NCBI GenBank assembly: GCA_902705825.1 | Contig: CACSIL010000052.1 | Coordinates: 237,641 to 301,640 of the forward strand | DNA: 64,000 nt | DNA from: Halioglobus japonicus | Lineage (GTDB): Bacteria; Pseudomonadota; Gammaproteobacteria; Pseudomonadales; Halieaceae | Reading direction: 5' to 3' | Translations under genes and position numbers: made by a program | Part shown: piece by piece, positions 18,078-27,822 of the stretch | How positions within the stretch are numbered: position 1 is the stretch's first letter | How the letters are laid out: every line of letters begins with the position of its first letter | Notes under the pieces: generated by a model | The model's database searches: none | The model's input: the letters and a program-made list of their open reading frames with translations, nothing else | Told to the model about the DNA's origin: nothing

Positions 18078-18965
18078 ATGCGCTACAGCCTGCGCCAACT
18101 TGAAGTCTTTCTCGCCACCGCGCGCTTTGAAAATGTGACTCGCGCGGCCGCTGCGCTGGCGATGTCTCAGTCCGCAGCCAGTGGATCTCTGCGGGAGCTA
18201 GAGAGCCAGTTCGAGGTGAAACTGTTCGATCGCGTGGGCAAGCGGCTGCGCCTGAGTGAATTGGGACAGCAACTGCGCCCGCAAGCTGAAAACTTGCTGG
18301 AACAAGCCAGAGCACTGGAGCATGCGTTGGTCGGGGAGGATGTCATCGGGCGGTTGCAGGTGGGCGCGACGCTGACCATCGGCAACTATATTGCGGTAAA
18401 TATGATAGCTGACTTTCGAAAGCGGCATCCGCAGGCCGACATCGCGCTGCACGTCGCCAATACCGAGACGATTGCCGCGCAGGTGGCCAGTTTTGAGCTG
18501 GATATGGGTCTTATCGAAGGTGAGTTGCAACACGCCGACCTCGACAGCCTGCACTGGAGGGGGGATGAGCTTGTCGTGTTCGCCGCACCAGACCACCCCC
18601 TCGCACAGGCCAGCGCGCTGTCAGATAACGACCTGATGACACTGCCCTGGATAGTCCGCGAACACGGCTCTGGCACCCGCCAGGCTTTTGAGCGGGCCAT
18701 GCACGGTATTCTGACAGACCTGAATATCTCAATGGAATTGCAGCATACCGAGGCTATCAAACGCGCCGTAGAGGCCGGGCTGGGCGTGGGCTGTCTGTCA
18801 CGCGTGTGTCTGGTGGATGCTTTCAGCCGAGGATCACTGGTGCCTCTGGCAGTTCCTGAGCGCGACTTTCGCCGCGAGTGGTTTCTCATCACACACCGCG
18901 AAAAGTTTCACAGTGCTGGCCTCCGGGAGTGGATAACACTGTGCCGTGAACGATGGTCTGCGTAG
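18078..18965 (+). CDS. LysR-family regulator, FinR-like
   Basis: 295 residues. N-terminal winged helix-turn-helix (about 1-60: MRYSLRQLEVFLATARFENVTRAA...SQSAASGSLRELE), then a periplasmic-binding-protein-like effector domain (about 90-290). AGGAGAG precedes the ATG. The divergent position to fpr identifies it, by analogy, as the FinR-type activator of ferredoxin reductase under superoxide or related stress. The identification rests on gene order and general LysR similarity, not on FinR-specific residues. Confidence 0.82.
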   Translation: MRYSLRQLEVFLATARFENVTRAAAALAMSQSAASGSLRELESQFEVKLFDRVGKRLRLSELGQQLRPQAENLLEQARALEHALVGEDVIGRLQVGATLTIGNYIAVNMIADFRKRHPQADIALHVANTETIAAQVASFELDMGLIEGELQHADLDSLHWRGDELVVFAAPDHPLAQASALSDNDLMTLPWIVREHGSGTRQAFERAMHGILTDLNISMELQHTEAIKRAVEAGLGVGCLSRVCLVDAFSRGSLVPLAVPERDFRREWFLITHREKFHSAGLREWITLCRERWSA

Positions 18966-19099
18966 CCCCCTCTCCAGCACCGGGGATTCCAGTGCTTTTG
19001 CTCAAATTGGGCAGAGCCTGCCTTATGCTGTCGACTTGGTTCTCAAGAAGAGTGTAGACTCCCGCCTAACGTTGCACAGCCAGCCCAAAGGACAACACT

Positions 19100-19891
19100 A
19101 TGAATGAAGCCACCAACACCATCGTGATGAATATGGACGATTCCAACAGCATGATTCCGCAACCGGAAAGTGCCGAGGAGATTCGCCAGGACCGGAAAAA
19201 CAAACTCGCCGCAGCACTGCGCCTGTTTGGCAAGTTCGGGTTTGATGAAGGTGTGGCAGGCCATATTACCGTGCGCGACCCTGAGCGACTGGACCATTTC
19301 TGGGTTAATCCCATGGGGCGCTCCTTCAAGCAGATGACCGTTTCTGATCTGCTGCTGGTGAGCCACACGGGTGAAGTGATAGAGGGCCAGGGATTACTGA
19401 ACGGCGCAGCCTTCACCATTCACTCGCAAATACATATGGCCAACCCCAAAGTGACAGCGGCGGCGCATTCCCACTCGGTGTACGGCAAATCGTTTTCCTC
19501 GCTGGGCAAGCTGCTTGATCCCTTGACGCAGGACGCCTGCGCTTTTTACGAGGACCATGTGCTGTTTGATGACTTCACCGGCGTGGTGCTGGACAACAGC
19601 GAAGGCAAGGCGATTGCCGCAGCGCTGGGCGATTGCAAAGCGGCTATTTTGCAGAACCACGGGCTGTTGACTGTGGGTGAAACAATTGAAGCTGCCGCCT
19701 GGTGGTTTATTACAATGGAGCGCAGTTGTCAGGCGCAGTTGATGGCGGAGGCTGCGGGAACACCGAAGCTGATTCGCCCGGAGATTGCACTAATGACGCG
19801 AGAGACCGTGGGCAACCCGCTGGCGGGCTGGTTCAGCTTTCAACCACTGTACGATGTGATTACTGCCGAACAGCCCGAGCTATTGGGCTGA
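19100..19891 (+). CDS. Class II aldolase/adducin family protein
   Basis: 263 residues. The fold signature is clear: GHITVRDP, the metal-ligand pair AAHSHSVYGK, and LQNHGLLTVG with the third histidine. Class II aldolases use a divalent metal to cleave or form C-C bonds next to a carbonyl; this adducin-like group often has no assigned substrate. The start ATG has AAAGGA 8 bases upstream. The gene stands alone after the finR-like gene and converges on ybiT with a 4-base gap. Confidence 0.85.
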   Translation: MNEATNTIVMNMDDSNSMIPQPESAEEIRQDRKNKLAAALRLFGKFGFDEGVAGHITVRDPERLDHFWVNPMGRSFKQMTVSDLLLVSHTGEVIEGQGLLNGAAFTIHSQIHMANPKVTAAAHSHSVYGKSFSSLGKLLDPLTQDACAFYEDHVLFDDFTGVVLDNSEGKAIAAALGDCKAAILQNHGLLTVGETIEAAAWWFITMERSCQAQLMAEAAGTPKLIRPEIALMTRETVGNPLAGWFSFQPLYDVITAEQPELLG

Positions 19892-19895
19892 TCCG

Positions 19896-21509
19896 TCAGG
19901 ACGCGCTGGCCAGACGCTCGGCTGCTTGCTGGGTGGACAGGTATTCCTCATAGGTACCCTGGAAATCCACCAGCGCGCCATCCTTGATATCTATAATCCG
20001 TGTCGCCAGCGACGATACGAATTCGCGGTCATGGCTGACAAATATTAGCGTACCGTCATAGTGTTCCAACGCCAGGTTCAGCGCCTCGATACACTCCATA
20101 TCGAGGTGGTTGGTCGGCTCATCCAGCAGCAGCACATTGGCATCCATCATCATCATTCTGCCGAACAACAGGCGATTCTTTTCTCCACCGGAGCAGACTT
20201 TCACCTTCTTCTTGAAATCGTCCGATGAGAACAGCAGGCGGCCCAGCGTAGCGCGGACAATCTGGTCATCATGGCTGGGTTTACGCCACTGGCTCATCCA
20301 GTCAAAGAGGTTCAGGTCGCAGTCGAAGTCCTTTGTGCTGTCCTGCGGGCAATAGCCCTGCGTAGCGTTCTCCGCCCACTTCACGCTGCCGCTGTTGGGT
20401 GAAATCTCACCCATCAGACAACGTAAAAAGGTACTCTTACCCGCACCGTTGTCGCCGATAACCGCAAGCCGGGCGCCGGCCTCCAAAATGATACTGCCGT
20501 TCTCAAACAGCGAACCCTCATCAAAACCGTGACCCAGCTTGTCCAGCACCAGAGCCTGGCGGTGCAGTTTCTTCTCCTGCTGAAAGCGAATGTACGGGCT
20601 GACACGACTGGACGGCTTGATGTCGTCCAGCTTGATTTTTTCAATGCGCTTGGCACGTGAGGTCGCCTGTTTGGCTTTTGAGGCATTTGCCGAGAAGCGG
20701 CTGACAAACTGTTGCAGTTCGGCTATCTCTGCACTCTTTTTGGCATTCTGCGACTGCAGCCGTTCACGCGCAGCAGTCGACGCAGTCATAAAGTCATCGT
20801 AATTGCCCGGGTAGACGCGCAGTTCTCCGTAATCAATATCGGCCATATGGGTGCAGACCGCATTCAGAAAGTGACGGTCGTGCGAGATGATAATCATCGT
20901 GCACTTGCGCTCGTTCAGCATAGCTTCCAGCCAGCGGATGGTGTCGATATCGAGGTTGTTGGTAGGCTCATCCAACAGCAGAATATCCGGATCAGAGAAC
21001 AACGCCTGCGCCAACAACACCCGCAGTTTCCAACCGGGCGCGACCTCACTCATCAAGCCGTAGTGCAACTCCTGCGCAATACCGGCGCCCATCAATATCT
21101 CTCCGGCGCTGCTCTCGGCACTGTAGCCGTCCATTTCTGCAAACTGTACTTCCAGGTCAGCGACTCTCATGCCATCGTCTTCAGACATCTCGGGCTGCGC
21201 GTAGATGCGATCACGCTCCTGCTTCACCGCCCACAGTTCCTCGTGGCCCATCATCACGGTATCTATAACGGTGCACTTCTCGTAGGCGAACTGATCCTGA
21301 TTCAGTTTTCCAAGGCGCTCGTTAGGTGTAATGGACACATTGCCCGCGGTGGGTGTCAGGCTGCCATCCAGAATCTTCATGAAGGTCGACTTGCCACACC
21401 CGTTGGCGCCGATCAGACCGTAACGATTGCCATCTCCAAACTTGACCGAGATGTTTTCAAACAGGGGCTTGGCAGCGAACTGCATGGTGATATTGGCGGT
21501 AGAGATCAA
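19896..21509 (-). CDS. ybiT: ABC-F family ATPase YbiT
   Basis: 537 residues with two ABC cassettes. First: [23 protein letters not shown] (degenerate signature) and [18 protein letters not shown]. Second: [21 protein letters not shown] and [15 protein letters not shown]. The linker [18 protein letters not shown] is typical. ABC-F proteins bind the ribosomal E site and modulate translation; no membrane segments are present. The start is TTG 21509: AGGAAT lies 7 bases upstream, and this start gives the same N-terminal length as E. coli YbiT ([11 protein letters not shown] versus MLVSSNVTMQF). Confidence 0.94.
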   Translation of the reverse strand: MISTANITMQFAAKPLFENISVKFGDGNRYGLIGANGCGKSTFMKILDGSLTPTAGNVSITPNERLGKLNQDQFAYEKCTVIDTVMMGHEELWAVKQERDRIYAQPEMSEDDGMRVADLEVQFAEMDGYSAESSAGEILMGAGIAQELHYGLMSEVAPGWKLRVLLAQALFSDPDILLLDEPTNNLDIDTIRWLEAMLNERKCTMIIISHDRHFLNAVCTHMADIDYGELRVYPGNYDDFMTASTAARERLQSQNAKKSAEIAELQQFVSRFSANASKAKQATSRAKRIEKIKLDDIKPSSRVSPYIRFQQEKKLHRQALVLDKLGHGFDEGSLFENGSIILEAGARLAVIGDNGAGKSTFLRCLMGEISPNSGSVKWAENATQGYCPQDSTKDFDCDLNLFDWMSQWRKPSHDDQIVRATLGRLLFSSDDFKKKVKVCSGGEKNRLLFGRMMMMDANVLLLDEPTNHLDMECIEALNLALEHYDGTLIFVSHDREFVSSLATRIIDIKDGALVDFQGTYEEYLSTQQAAERLASAS

Positions 21510-21637
21510 CGGGCTATTCCTGACACAGAAGTGTAGTTGGGGCGTACGTACGAGGGGGTTTTCAAACAGGGGGCGTATTCTAGAGACTTTGTGGCCCGAA
21601 ATCGACCCCTGGTCAGTGGTAATAATTCAACTCTCAG

Positions 21638-23029
21638 TCAGAGCTTGCGAACCTTGAATTTTCGGCCCTTGATCTTGCCATTGAGCAGACGCCCCAGCGC
21701 CTTGTCTGCCACTTCGCGTGCCACAGCGACGTAGGCGGCAAAATCCGTCACGGTAATCTTGCCAACGGCTTTGCCATCGATGCCGGCTTCGCCGGTGAGT
21801 GCACCGAGAATATCCCCTGCCCGCACTTTCTCTTTGCGACCGCCTGCTATCACGAGCGTCTCAAATGGCGGGGGCGGCAGGCCTTTTGAACTTTGCGGCA
21901 GCTGCTCTATCGCCTCGAAATCCAGTTCCCGCTGTTGATACTCGCCTATATCGCGCAACCTGTGCCGCTCGGAGTCGGCGAACAGGCTGATTGCCACGCC
22001 TTCATTACCCGCACGCCCTGTACGCCCGATACGGTGCACATACACATCGGCATTGCGTGGCAACTCGAAGTTCACTACCGCAGGCAGGTCGTCGATATCC
22101 AGGCCTCGCGCCGCCACATCGGTCGCCACCAGAATGGTAGAGCTCTGGTGTTTGAACTGAATAAGGACCTGATCGCGGTCGCGCTGCTCCATATCGCCAT
22201 GCAGCGCCACGGCTTCAATACCGGACTGCCTGAGATGTTCACACACCTCACGAACCAGTTGTTTGGTGTTGCAGAAAACGACGGCGGCGGGGGGCTGAAA
22301 GTGAGCCAGCAACCTGGTCAGCGAATCTAGCCGCTCACTTTTCTGACAGACGTAAAAATGCTGAGAAATGTGTTGTTCGCTGTGCTGTGAATCCACACTG
22401 ACACGCTGCGGAGAACGCATAAAGCGCTTACTCAGGCTCTGGATGTTGTCGGGATAGGTCGCTGAAAACAATAGGGTTTGCCGCTGTTCCGGGGTTTTGG
22501 CAACAATCGCCTCGATGGCGTCAATAAAGCCCATCTCCAGCATACGATCGGCCTCATCCAACACCAGCGTGTTGATATGCTGCAACGACAGCGTTTCCTT
22601 ACGCAAATGATCCAGAATGCGCCCGGGCGTGCCCACCACCACATGCGCGCCGTGTTCCAGCGAGCCAATCTGGGGACCGATTGATTGCCCACCGCACAGC
22701 GTGACCACCTTGACGTTGTTCTGATACCGCGCCAGACGCCTGATTTCACTGGCTACCTGAGTGGCCAGCTCGCGGGTGGGACACAGCACCAGTGCCTGGG
22801 CGGAAAAAAACTGTGGTTTCAAGCGGTTAAGCAATGGCAGCGCAAATGCTGCCGTCTTTCCGCTGCCGGTTTTCGCCTGCGCAATCAGATCATTACCGGC
22901 CAGTGCCAGCGGCAGTGCAGCTGCCTGCACGGCTGTCATTTCGAGGTAGCCCAGGCTTTTCAGATTGCTGAGCTGGGGGGCTGGCAAAGCCAGGATTGAA
23001 AATGATTGCTCGCTCACGGTAAAGGCCAT
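21638..23029 (-). CDS. dbpA: ATP-dependent RNA helicase DbpA
   Basis: 463 residues. DEAD-box core: [39 protein letters not shown] and [10 protein letters not shown]. The C-terminal ~75 residues form the DbpA RNA-binding domain (VRAGDILGALTGEAGIDGKAVGKI ... KIKGRKFKVRKL), which recognises hairpin 92 of 23S rRNA and directs the enzyme to late 50S assembly. No Shine-Dalgarno sequence is visible before the ATG at 23029. The gene lies upstream of ybiT on the same strand, 128 bases away; both act on ribosomes. Confidence 0.94.
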   Translation of the reverse strand: MAFTVSEQSFSILALPAPQLSNLKSLGYLEMTAVQAAALPLALAGNDLIAQAKTGSGKTAAFALPLLNRLKPQFFSAQALVLCPTRELATQVASEIRRLARYQNNVKVVTLCGGQSIGPQIGSLEHGAHVVVGTPGRILDHLRKETLSLQHINTLVLDEADRMLEMGFIDAIEAIVAKTPEQRQTLLFSATYPDNIQSLSKRFMRSPQRVSVDSQHSEQHISQHFYVCQKSERLDSLTRLLAHFQPPAAVVFCNTKQLVREVCEHLRQSGIEAVALHGDMEQRDRDQVLIQFKHQSSTILVATDVAARGLDIDDLPAVVNFELPRNADVYVHRIGRTGRAGNEGVAISLFADSERHRLRDIGEYQQRELDFEAIEQLPQSSKGLPPPPFETLVIAGGRKEKVRAGDILGALTGEAGIDGKAVGKITVTDFAAYVAVAREVADKALGRLLNGKIKGRKFKVRKL

Positions 23030-23075
23030 CGGGGGGAATCAGGGGGGCGGCAGTGTAACAGAACTGGCGCCGACG

Positions 23076-24341
23076 TCACTGCGTTGAGGCAGCCTGCGCG
23101 CGCAGCAGTGCGATCTGATTATTGAGCCAGGACGTCAGCCAGAAGTTGTCACTGTCGTTCAGTAAACCCTCATGGGCTGCGATTCCTGCAACCAGCGCAC
23201 CCGGAACCTGCCGATGCTCGGGTAGCACGATGTCCAGCAGGTGAAGCGCCTCGACATACGCGTTATTGGCCAATTTCTCCTGCGCGCGCGCGACAATCGC
23301 CGCAGGCCCTCCGGCGAGGTCGATCAGATCAGCGTTAATAATACTGCGCGGCTGTGCATACAGCTCGGTGGTGGATTCATGCTTGAACCAGCCTGCGTAA
23401 CTTTCCCAGATGGCGCGAACGCTCCAGGACACCTTGCCGTAGCCCTCCCCCACTTCCAACTCGGCAGGCAGCTGAATCTCGGCCATCAATGTGGTTAGAT
23501 CCACTCCCGCATTCATGCCTTTTACAGTCTCGTCGTGCACATAGAGTATGGCGTCACGCAGAACCTGCAACTCAGTGGCAATAAGCTCCTTACCCACTAC
23601 CGGCTGGTGGTGGCCATATAAAATGATTTCAGCGCCCAAATCCATTACCACCTGCACGGCTGCGGCAACCGTCAACGCATCGCGGTAGCGGTCACCGCGA
23701 ATGGTCACCAGATTGGGAAAATGCCCAAACGGGCACCCGAATAAATTTCCTGTCAGGCAGATTTTGTGTTGCGGCAACCACACGATCAGCGAGTCATTGG
23801 TCTCAGCACCTGGCACCGCTATCAGTTCGACTTCAAGACCACCCAGCTCGAATGCATAGCGATCTGCCACCAGGATATCGGGGGAAGGCACATCCTGTGC
23901 AGGAAACTCCGTGAGTCCCTGTTCAGCGTAATGCTCGAACGCGCTGGCAAATTTCTCGGTAAATGCAAAAGCGGAGCGACTGCCCCTGAAAGTCGCCAAA
24001 CGTGTATCGTAGGACTGGTGTTCGGGGTTGCCTGCCTGCGCAATGACACAGAGCTGTGGATTGTGTTCGCGGAAATAGGCCACCCCGCCCAAGTGATCCA
24101 CGTGGCCCTGAGTCAGTATCAGATAGCGCAGCGGCTCGGGTGAAAACGTATCAAAATTCTGTTTGATGACCGGCGCTTCTATGCCCATGCCTGCATTGAT
24201 CTGAATATTACCTGCAGGGGTCTCTATCAGGTAGCTGTTGGAGAACGCCTCAGACAAGACGATGAAATCATTGATGCGCTGACCGCCGAATCTGGCCGGA
24301 TTGGGTTCAACCGGGCGCGACTTGTAAATCGGGATTCTCAT
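23076..24341 (-). CDS. MBL-fold hydrolase with alkyl-sulfatase-type dimerization region
   Basis: 421 residues from the ATG at 24341, chosen because GGAGAG lies 6 bases upstream; an open extension to 24719 only overlaps the sulfotransferase gene. Metallo-beta-lactamase fold at about 30-260, then a helical region like the alkyl-sulfatase dimerization domain (YGKVSWSVRAIWESYAGWF, later AGGPAAIVARAQEKL). The metal motif THxHxDH reads TQGHVDH: Gln78 replaces the first His, with His80, Asp82 and His83 kept. LTGN stands where I expect the AEN of SdsA1-type sulfatases. The metal site is thus altered. It may still hydrolyse sulfate esters. The sulfotransferase is 37 bases upstream. Confidence 0.8.
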   Translation of the reverse strand: MRIPIYKSRPVEPNPARFGGQRINDFIVLSEAFSNSYLIETPAGNIQINAGMGIEAPVIKQNFDTFSPEPLRYLILTQGHVDHLGGVAYFREHNPQLCVIAQAGNPEHQSYDTRLATFRGSRSAFAFTEKFASAFEHYAEQGLTEFPAQDVPSPDILVADRYAFELGGLEVELIAVPGAETNDSLIVWLPQHKICLTGNLFGCPFGHFPNLVTIRGDRYRDALTVAAAVQVVMDLGAEIILYGHHQPVVGKELIATELQVLRDAILYVHDETVKGMNAGVDLTTLMAEIQLPAELEVGEGYGKVSWSVRAIWESYAGWFKHESTTELYAQPRSIINADLIDLAGGPAAIVARAQEKLANNAYVEALHLLDIVLPEHRQVPGALVAGIAAHEGLLNDSDNFWLTSWLNNQIALLRAQAASTQ

Positions 24342-24378
24342 TGACTCTCCGCTCACAGGTGACTGGATGGGACTAAGA

Positions 24379-25647
24379 CTACCGCACTTCGATATTGACA
24401 GGAAAACGGTCAAAGTAGAACGAAAAACGCTCGCGCAATTGAGTGGGATCAACACCGAAATCCTGGCGCAGGTTGTACACCACTCGTCCGTCTTTGCCTC
24501 GCGGGTGTGCATCGAGAAAACACTGTAATTCAAGGCGCGCTGACGCTGACATATCCAGCCCCGCAGTGGCATAGATTTTCTCGACCATCGCCAGGTCATC
24601 CGCCATAAATTCATGGAACAGCACATCGATACTCTGCGCTTGAGGCCACACGGCCCTGTCGCTGACACAGGCTCGCAGCAGATGCAGTATGCGATCGGAC
24701 CAGTAGGTCGCCAGCCCATCGAGATCCACTTGCTTGCGATTTATTCGCTGACCGTAACCGAGCATGGTGATTGCCGATTGAATCACCGATACCGGATCAC
24801 GGTGAGTGACGGCTACAGTCGCATCGGGAAACACACGGTGCAGCACCGCTAACTGCTCCAGGTGCTGGGGACACTTCAATACCCAGCGTGTTGCACTGCC
24901 ACTGTGATCTCCATCTTGCCAGGTAAGAATCTTCAGTACCGTTTTCAGATACTCGTAATGCGGTGTCTGATCAGTTGCGTAGTAGTGATCACGCCAGCGC
25001 GGTGACACGCTCAGCCACTCGTAATTATAGGAGGCAAAGTCGGGCCCCATCAGCTCCAGCTCTTCATGGATATGGTCCGGGTTCATCGGGTGCATTGCCG
25101 CGAGCAGTGGAGACAGCGCCTGCATCATGTGCCACTGATCTGCACAGCGCTGATAGCGGGGATCTACACCATCGCCCCGCAGCTGTTCTGTGGGCAGCGG
25201 GACCGGCTCGTACGACTCCCAAAGAGGCAGGGCTCGCAAGCGCGAATCCGCGGCCATCAGATTGAGCAGATGGGTGGTACCGGAGCGCGGCAAACCCGCG
25301 ACAATGATGGGAGCTTCTATCTGGATGTCGTGAATTTCCGGGTGACGACGGAGGACATCATGGATTAACAGACGGCTGCTGGCATGTTGCAACAGCTTGT
25401 TGCGCAGTGAGAGGCGGCCGAGGTTGGTCAGCGCGGTATCGCTACCCCACTCATCACACAGCAGATCAAGCCGCGACAAAAAATCTGACGGGCCAAAATC
25501 TTCCAGGCCCGTTATCTGTTGCGCTTCACGCAGGATACTCTCGCGGTTCAACTCGATGTGCAGAGTGTCCGCATACTCCATTGCGCCGCGCTGCTCAGCG
25601 CTGAGCTGAGGACGTGCCAAATCACTTATGCGGATCTCGTCACTCAA
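24379..25647 (-). CDS. Sulfotransferase family protein
   Basis: 422 residues. The PAPS 5'-phosphosulfate-binding loop GLPRSGTTHLLNLM is at about 117-130; TRWVLKCPQHLEQL and AVTHRDPVSVIQS match the 3'-phosphate-binding region of the Stf0/sulfotransferase-3 group. It would transfer sulfate from PAPS to a hydroxyl, often of a lipid or sterol-like acceptor in this group; the acceptor here is unknown. The start is TTG 25647 without a strong ribosome site; an internal ATG near residue 23 is the alternative. It is directly upstream of the MBL-fold protein on the same strand, so the two likely form an operon. Confidence 0.83.
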   Translation of the reverse strand: MSDEIRISDLARPQLSAEQRGAMEYADTLHIELNRESILREAQQITGLEDFGPSDFLSRLDLLCDEWGSDTALTNLGRLSLRNKLLQHASSRLLIHDVLRRHPEIHDIQIEAPIIVAGLPRSGTTHLLNLMAADSRLRALPLWESYEPVPLPTEQLRGDGVDPRYQRCADQWHMMQALSPLLAAMHPMNPDHIHEELELMGPDFASYNYEWLSVSPRWRDHYYATDQTPHYEYLKTVLKILTWQDGDHSGSATRWVLKCPQHLEQLAVLHRVFPDATVAVTHRDPVSVIQSAITMLGYGQRINRKQVDLDGLATYWSDRILHLLRACVSDRAVWPQAQSIDVLFHEFMADDLAMVEKIYATAGLDMSASARLELQCFLDAHPRGKDGRVVYNLRQDFGVDPTQLRERFSFYFDRFPVNIEVR

Positions 25648-25732
25648 GGGGCAGAGTCTCGTATAAACAACTAACTGAGGCTGATAGAAGCCAGAGCAAT
25701 CGCGCTGGCTTTAGACGGGCAGATTGTGCAGA

Positions 25733-26398
25733 TCAGGATTTAGCAGTAAGACGCTTGAGGTGCGCATTCAACAACTGGGCCCAGCGCTGTACTACCCGAT
25801 CAAAATCAGCGGTGTTGGTAACGGAGTTCGCCACTTCAGCAATGCCGTCATCACTGGCCGCTTCCGAATCGATAATCCTGGCGATAAGATCGCCGGTCTT
25901 GCCATCGAGAAGCTCCAGGTACAGCGTCATACTGCCGGTACTGGCAACAAACGTTTGCTCCATGCCGGGCGTCATAAGATCGGGCGCGGTTATGCGCAGA
26001 TTGATAATTGCCGGTCGCAGGATAAGCACACCTGTGCCACCGGTTTTCACAAACTGCCGGCCGTCCGCAGTCAATGTCTTGGTCAGCTCCTCGGCAAAAC
26101 CCTCGGATACCTTGTTGCGGATTTTCTGCATCTCCTTGTCGCTGACCTGATCTTCGAAGGTGGCCTCCTCGTTGTAGTTACGCTGCCAGTTTTTGGCAAA
26201 GGACACATAGGTATCCAGCAATGCGAGTTTGTTGTACTGGCTGAGGTCAGCACCGGGTTTCAAATAGACAGCACCCAATTTGGTATCCGGCACCAGATGG
26301 AGGCCATCAGAGCTCACGGCGGGTAAACTGGCCTGCTGGTTGACAGCACAAGCCGACACCAATGCAACAAACATCAGAACTATTATTCGCTTCAACAT
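25733..26398 (-). CDS. DUF3313-family lipoprotein
   Basis: 221 residues. Lipobox SAC with the lipidated Cys at residue 17, then a DUF3313-like body: KPGADLSQYNKLALLDTYVSFAKNW, VSEGFAEELTKTL, VLILRPAIINLRITAPD, and a C-terminal FDRVVQRWAQLLNAHL. The family is found in proteobacterial envelopes with unknown function. GAGG lies 8 bases before the ATG. It is divergent from the bactofilin gene across about 190 bases. Confidence 0.85.
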   Translation of the reverse strand: MLKRIIVLMFVALVSACAVNQQASLPAVSSDGLHLVPDTKLGAVYLKPGADLSQYNKLALLDTYVSFAKNWQRNYNEEATFEDQVSDKEMQKIRNKVSEGFAEELTKTLTADGRQFVKTGGTGVLILRPAIINLRITAPDLMTPGMEQTFVASTGSMTLYLELLDGKTGDLIARIIDSEAASDDGIAEVANSVTNTADFDRVVQRWAQLLNAHLKRLTAKS

Positions 26399-26591
26399 TA
26401 TCTCTACCTCAACCGGAAAACTGCTTATATTAGAATTGGCATTAACTTAGTTCATTCATAAGGACAAATCAATCCTGCACACTGCCAGCAGCACGGCGGA
26501 GCGTCTGTATAGCACCCATTCGGGGTACTGGAGAATCTACCGGCAGGCTGGTAGCATGTCGAGCTACACCCACGATATGGGAACGATTGCA

Positions 26592-27098
26592 ATGTTTGAT
26601 CGATCCAGGAAAAAAAGAGCTGCAAAACAGGCGCAGGAGTCTACCCCTCCTCAATCCAAATCTGAACCTGTTCCTGCTCCCCCTGTACCTGCGAGGAATA
26701 CAGCAATGATAGGACCAAGCATAGTTATCAAAGGTGAAGTAACCGGCGAAGAGGATCTCCTCATCCAGGGACGGGTTGAAGGCAAAATCAACCTGAATGG
26801 CAACCAGGTCTCTATTGGTGAGTCCGGCGAGGTCTATGCCGATATCAAGGCCAAGGTAATCCAGATCAACGGCAAGGTTACCGGCGACATCAACGGCCAC
26901 GAGAAGGTGATCATCTCCAAATCCGGAAATGTACACGGCAACATCATCGCACCCCGGGTTACGCTTGAAGACGGCGCCATGTTCAAGGGCAGCATCGACA
27001 TGGATCCGGCAGAGGCCGGTGCGGGCAGAACGCCGGCGGCAGCTCAGCCCTCCGCCCCGCAGCTCAAGGCATCTGGTCTCGACCTGAAGAGTGTCTGA
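26592..27098 (+). CDS. Bactofilin (polymer-forming cytoskeletal protein)
   Basis: 168 residues from the ATG at 26592 (MFDRSRKKR); ATGs at 26556 and 26577 are alternatives. A basic, Pro-rich N-terminal tail is followed by the bactofilin beta-helix (about residues 38-140), seen as regular short repeats: IVIKGEVTGEEDLLIQGRVEG, VSIGESGEVYADIKAK and VIISKSGNVHGNI. The C-terminus is Ala/Pro-rich. Bactofilins self-assemble without nucleotide at the inner membrane and act in cell shape, stalks or positioning of wall enzymes. No M23 peptidase partner is adjacent. Confidence 0.9.
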   Translation: MFDRSRKKRAAKQAQESTPPQSKSEPVPAPPVPARNTAMIGPSIVIKGEVTGEEDLLIQGRVEGKINLNGNQVSIGESGEVYADIKAKVIQINGKVTGDINGHEKVIISKSGNVHGNIIAPRVTLEDGAMFKGSIDMDPAEAGAGRTPAAAQPSAPQLKASGLDLKSV

Positions 27099-27148
27099 GC
27101 GGAATGACGCCGACGTTCACCGAGGCTCTGGTTTTTGCAGTCTAGCCA

Positions 27149-27724
27149 TTGCCTAAGATAACAACCCAGACTTCCAAGCTACTGCCCTATCTGTTCCAGC
27201 ACCTCGATGCGGAGCAGACGGTAACCGTTTTTCATGTCGGATCGGCATTGCCGGAGACGGTCGACTTTTTCTCCAATTACCGCTGCAAACTGTACTTCAT
27301 CGACGTATTTTCAGCGCTGCCCATTGTCTCCGATGAGGAAGCCGGCTCAACACCTGCACAACAATTTCAGGAACTGTTGCACGTTCCTGCAGACACGGTT
27401 TTTGATGTCTGCCTGTTCTGGGATTTATTTAACTTCCTCGACGCCGAGTCCATCAAGGCTCTACTGGCCGTACTGCATCCCCACCTGAGAAAAGGCAGCC
27501 TGGCTCACGCATTTTCTGTGCACAACCGCAATGCCCCGCAGCAAAACAATTTTTATGGCATCCAGCAAATAGACGCACTCAGCGTCAGGGGCCGGCAAAC
27601 ACCCCCGCCCTGTTACGCACCACACAGCCAGCGCGAGTTAACCGCGGTGCTGGATGGTTTTCACGTTGAACGCAGTGTATTGCTGCCCGACAGCCGTCTC
27701 GAACTACTGCTTCTGAAGTTGTAA
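27149..27724 (+). CDS. Hypothetical protein, possibly methyltransferase-like fold
   Basis: 191 residues from a TTG start directly after an in-frame stop region; no ATG is available and no clear ribosome site, so the start is uncertain. The layout ([63 protein letters not shown]) looks like a class I SAM-methyltransferase Rossmann fold with a weak glycine loop. The usual GxGxG is absent, so activity is doubtful. It follows bactofilin by 50 bases on the same strand and may be co-transcribed. Confidence 0.65.
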   Translation: MPKITTQTSKLLPYLFQHLDAEQTVTVFHVGSALPETVDFFSNYRCKLYFIDVFSALPIVSDEEAGSTPAQQFQELLHVPADTVFDVCLFWDLFNFLDAESIKALLAVLHPHLRKGSLAHAFSVHNRNAPQQNNFYGIQQIDALSVRGRQTPPPCYAPHSQRELTAVLDGFHVERSVLLPDSRLELLLLKL

Positions 27725-27822
27725 CTGCAGGGATTACTGCAGATCACGCACTACATTCGTTATACTGGCAGCAGCAACTTTCAATCATCCACGTCACACC
27801 ACATCAGACAGGATCTATCTCC

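Noticed and set aside
24342..24719. Longer N-terminus for the MBL-fold protein
   Set aside because: It only overlaps the sulfotransferase gene in another frame; GGAGAG before 24341 marks the true start.
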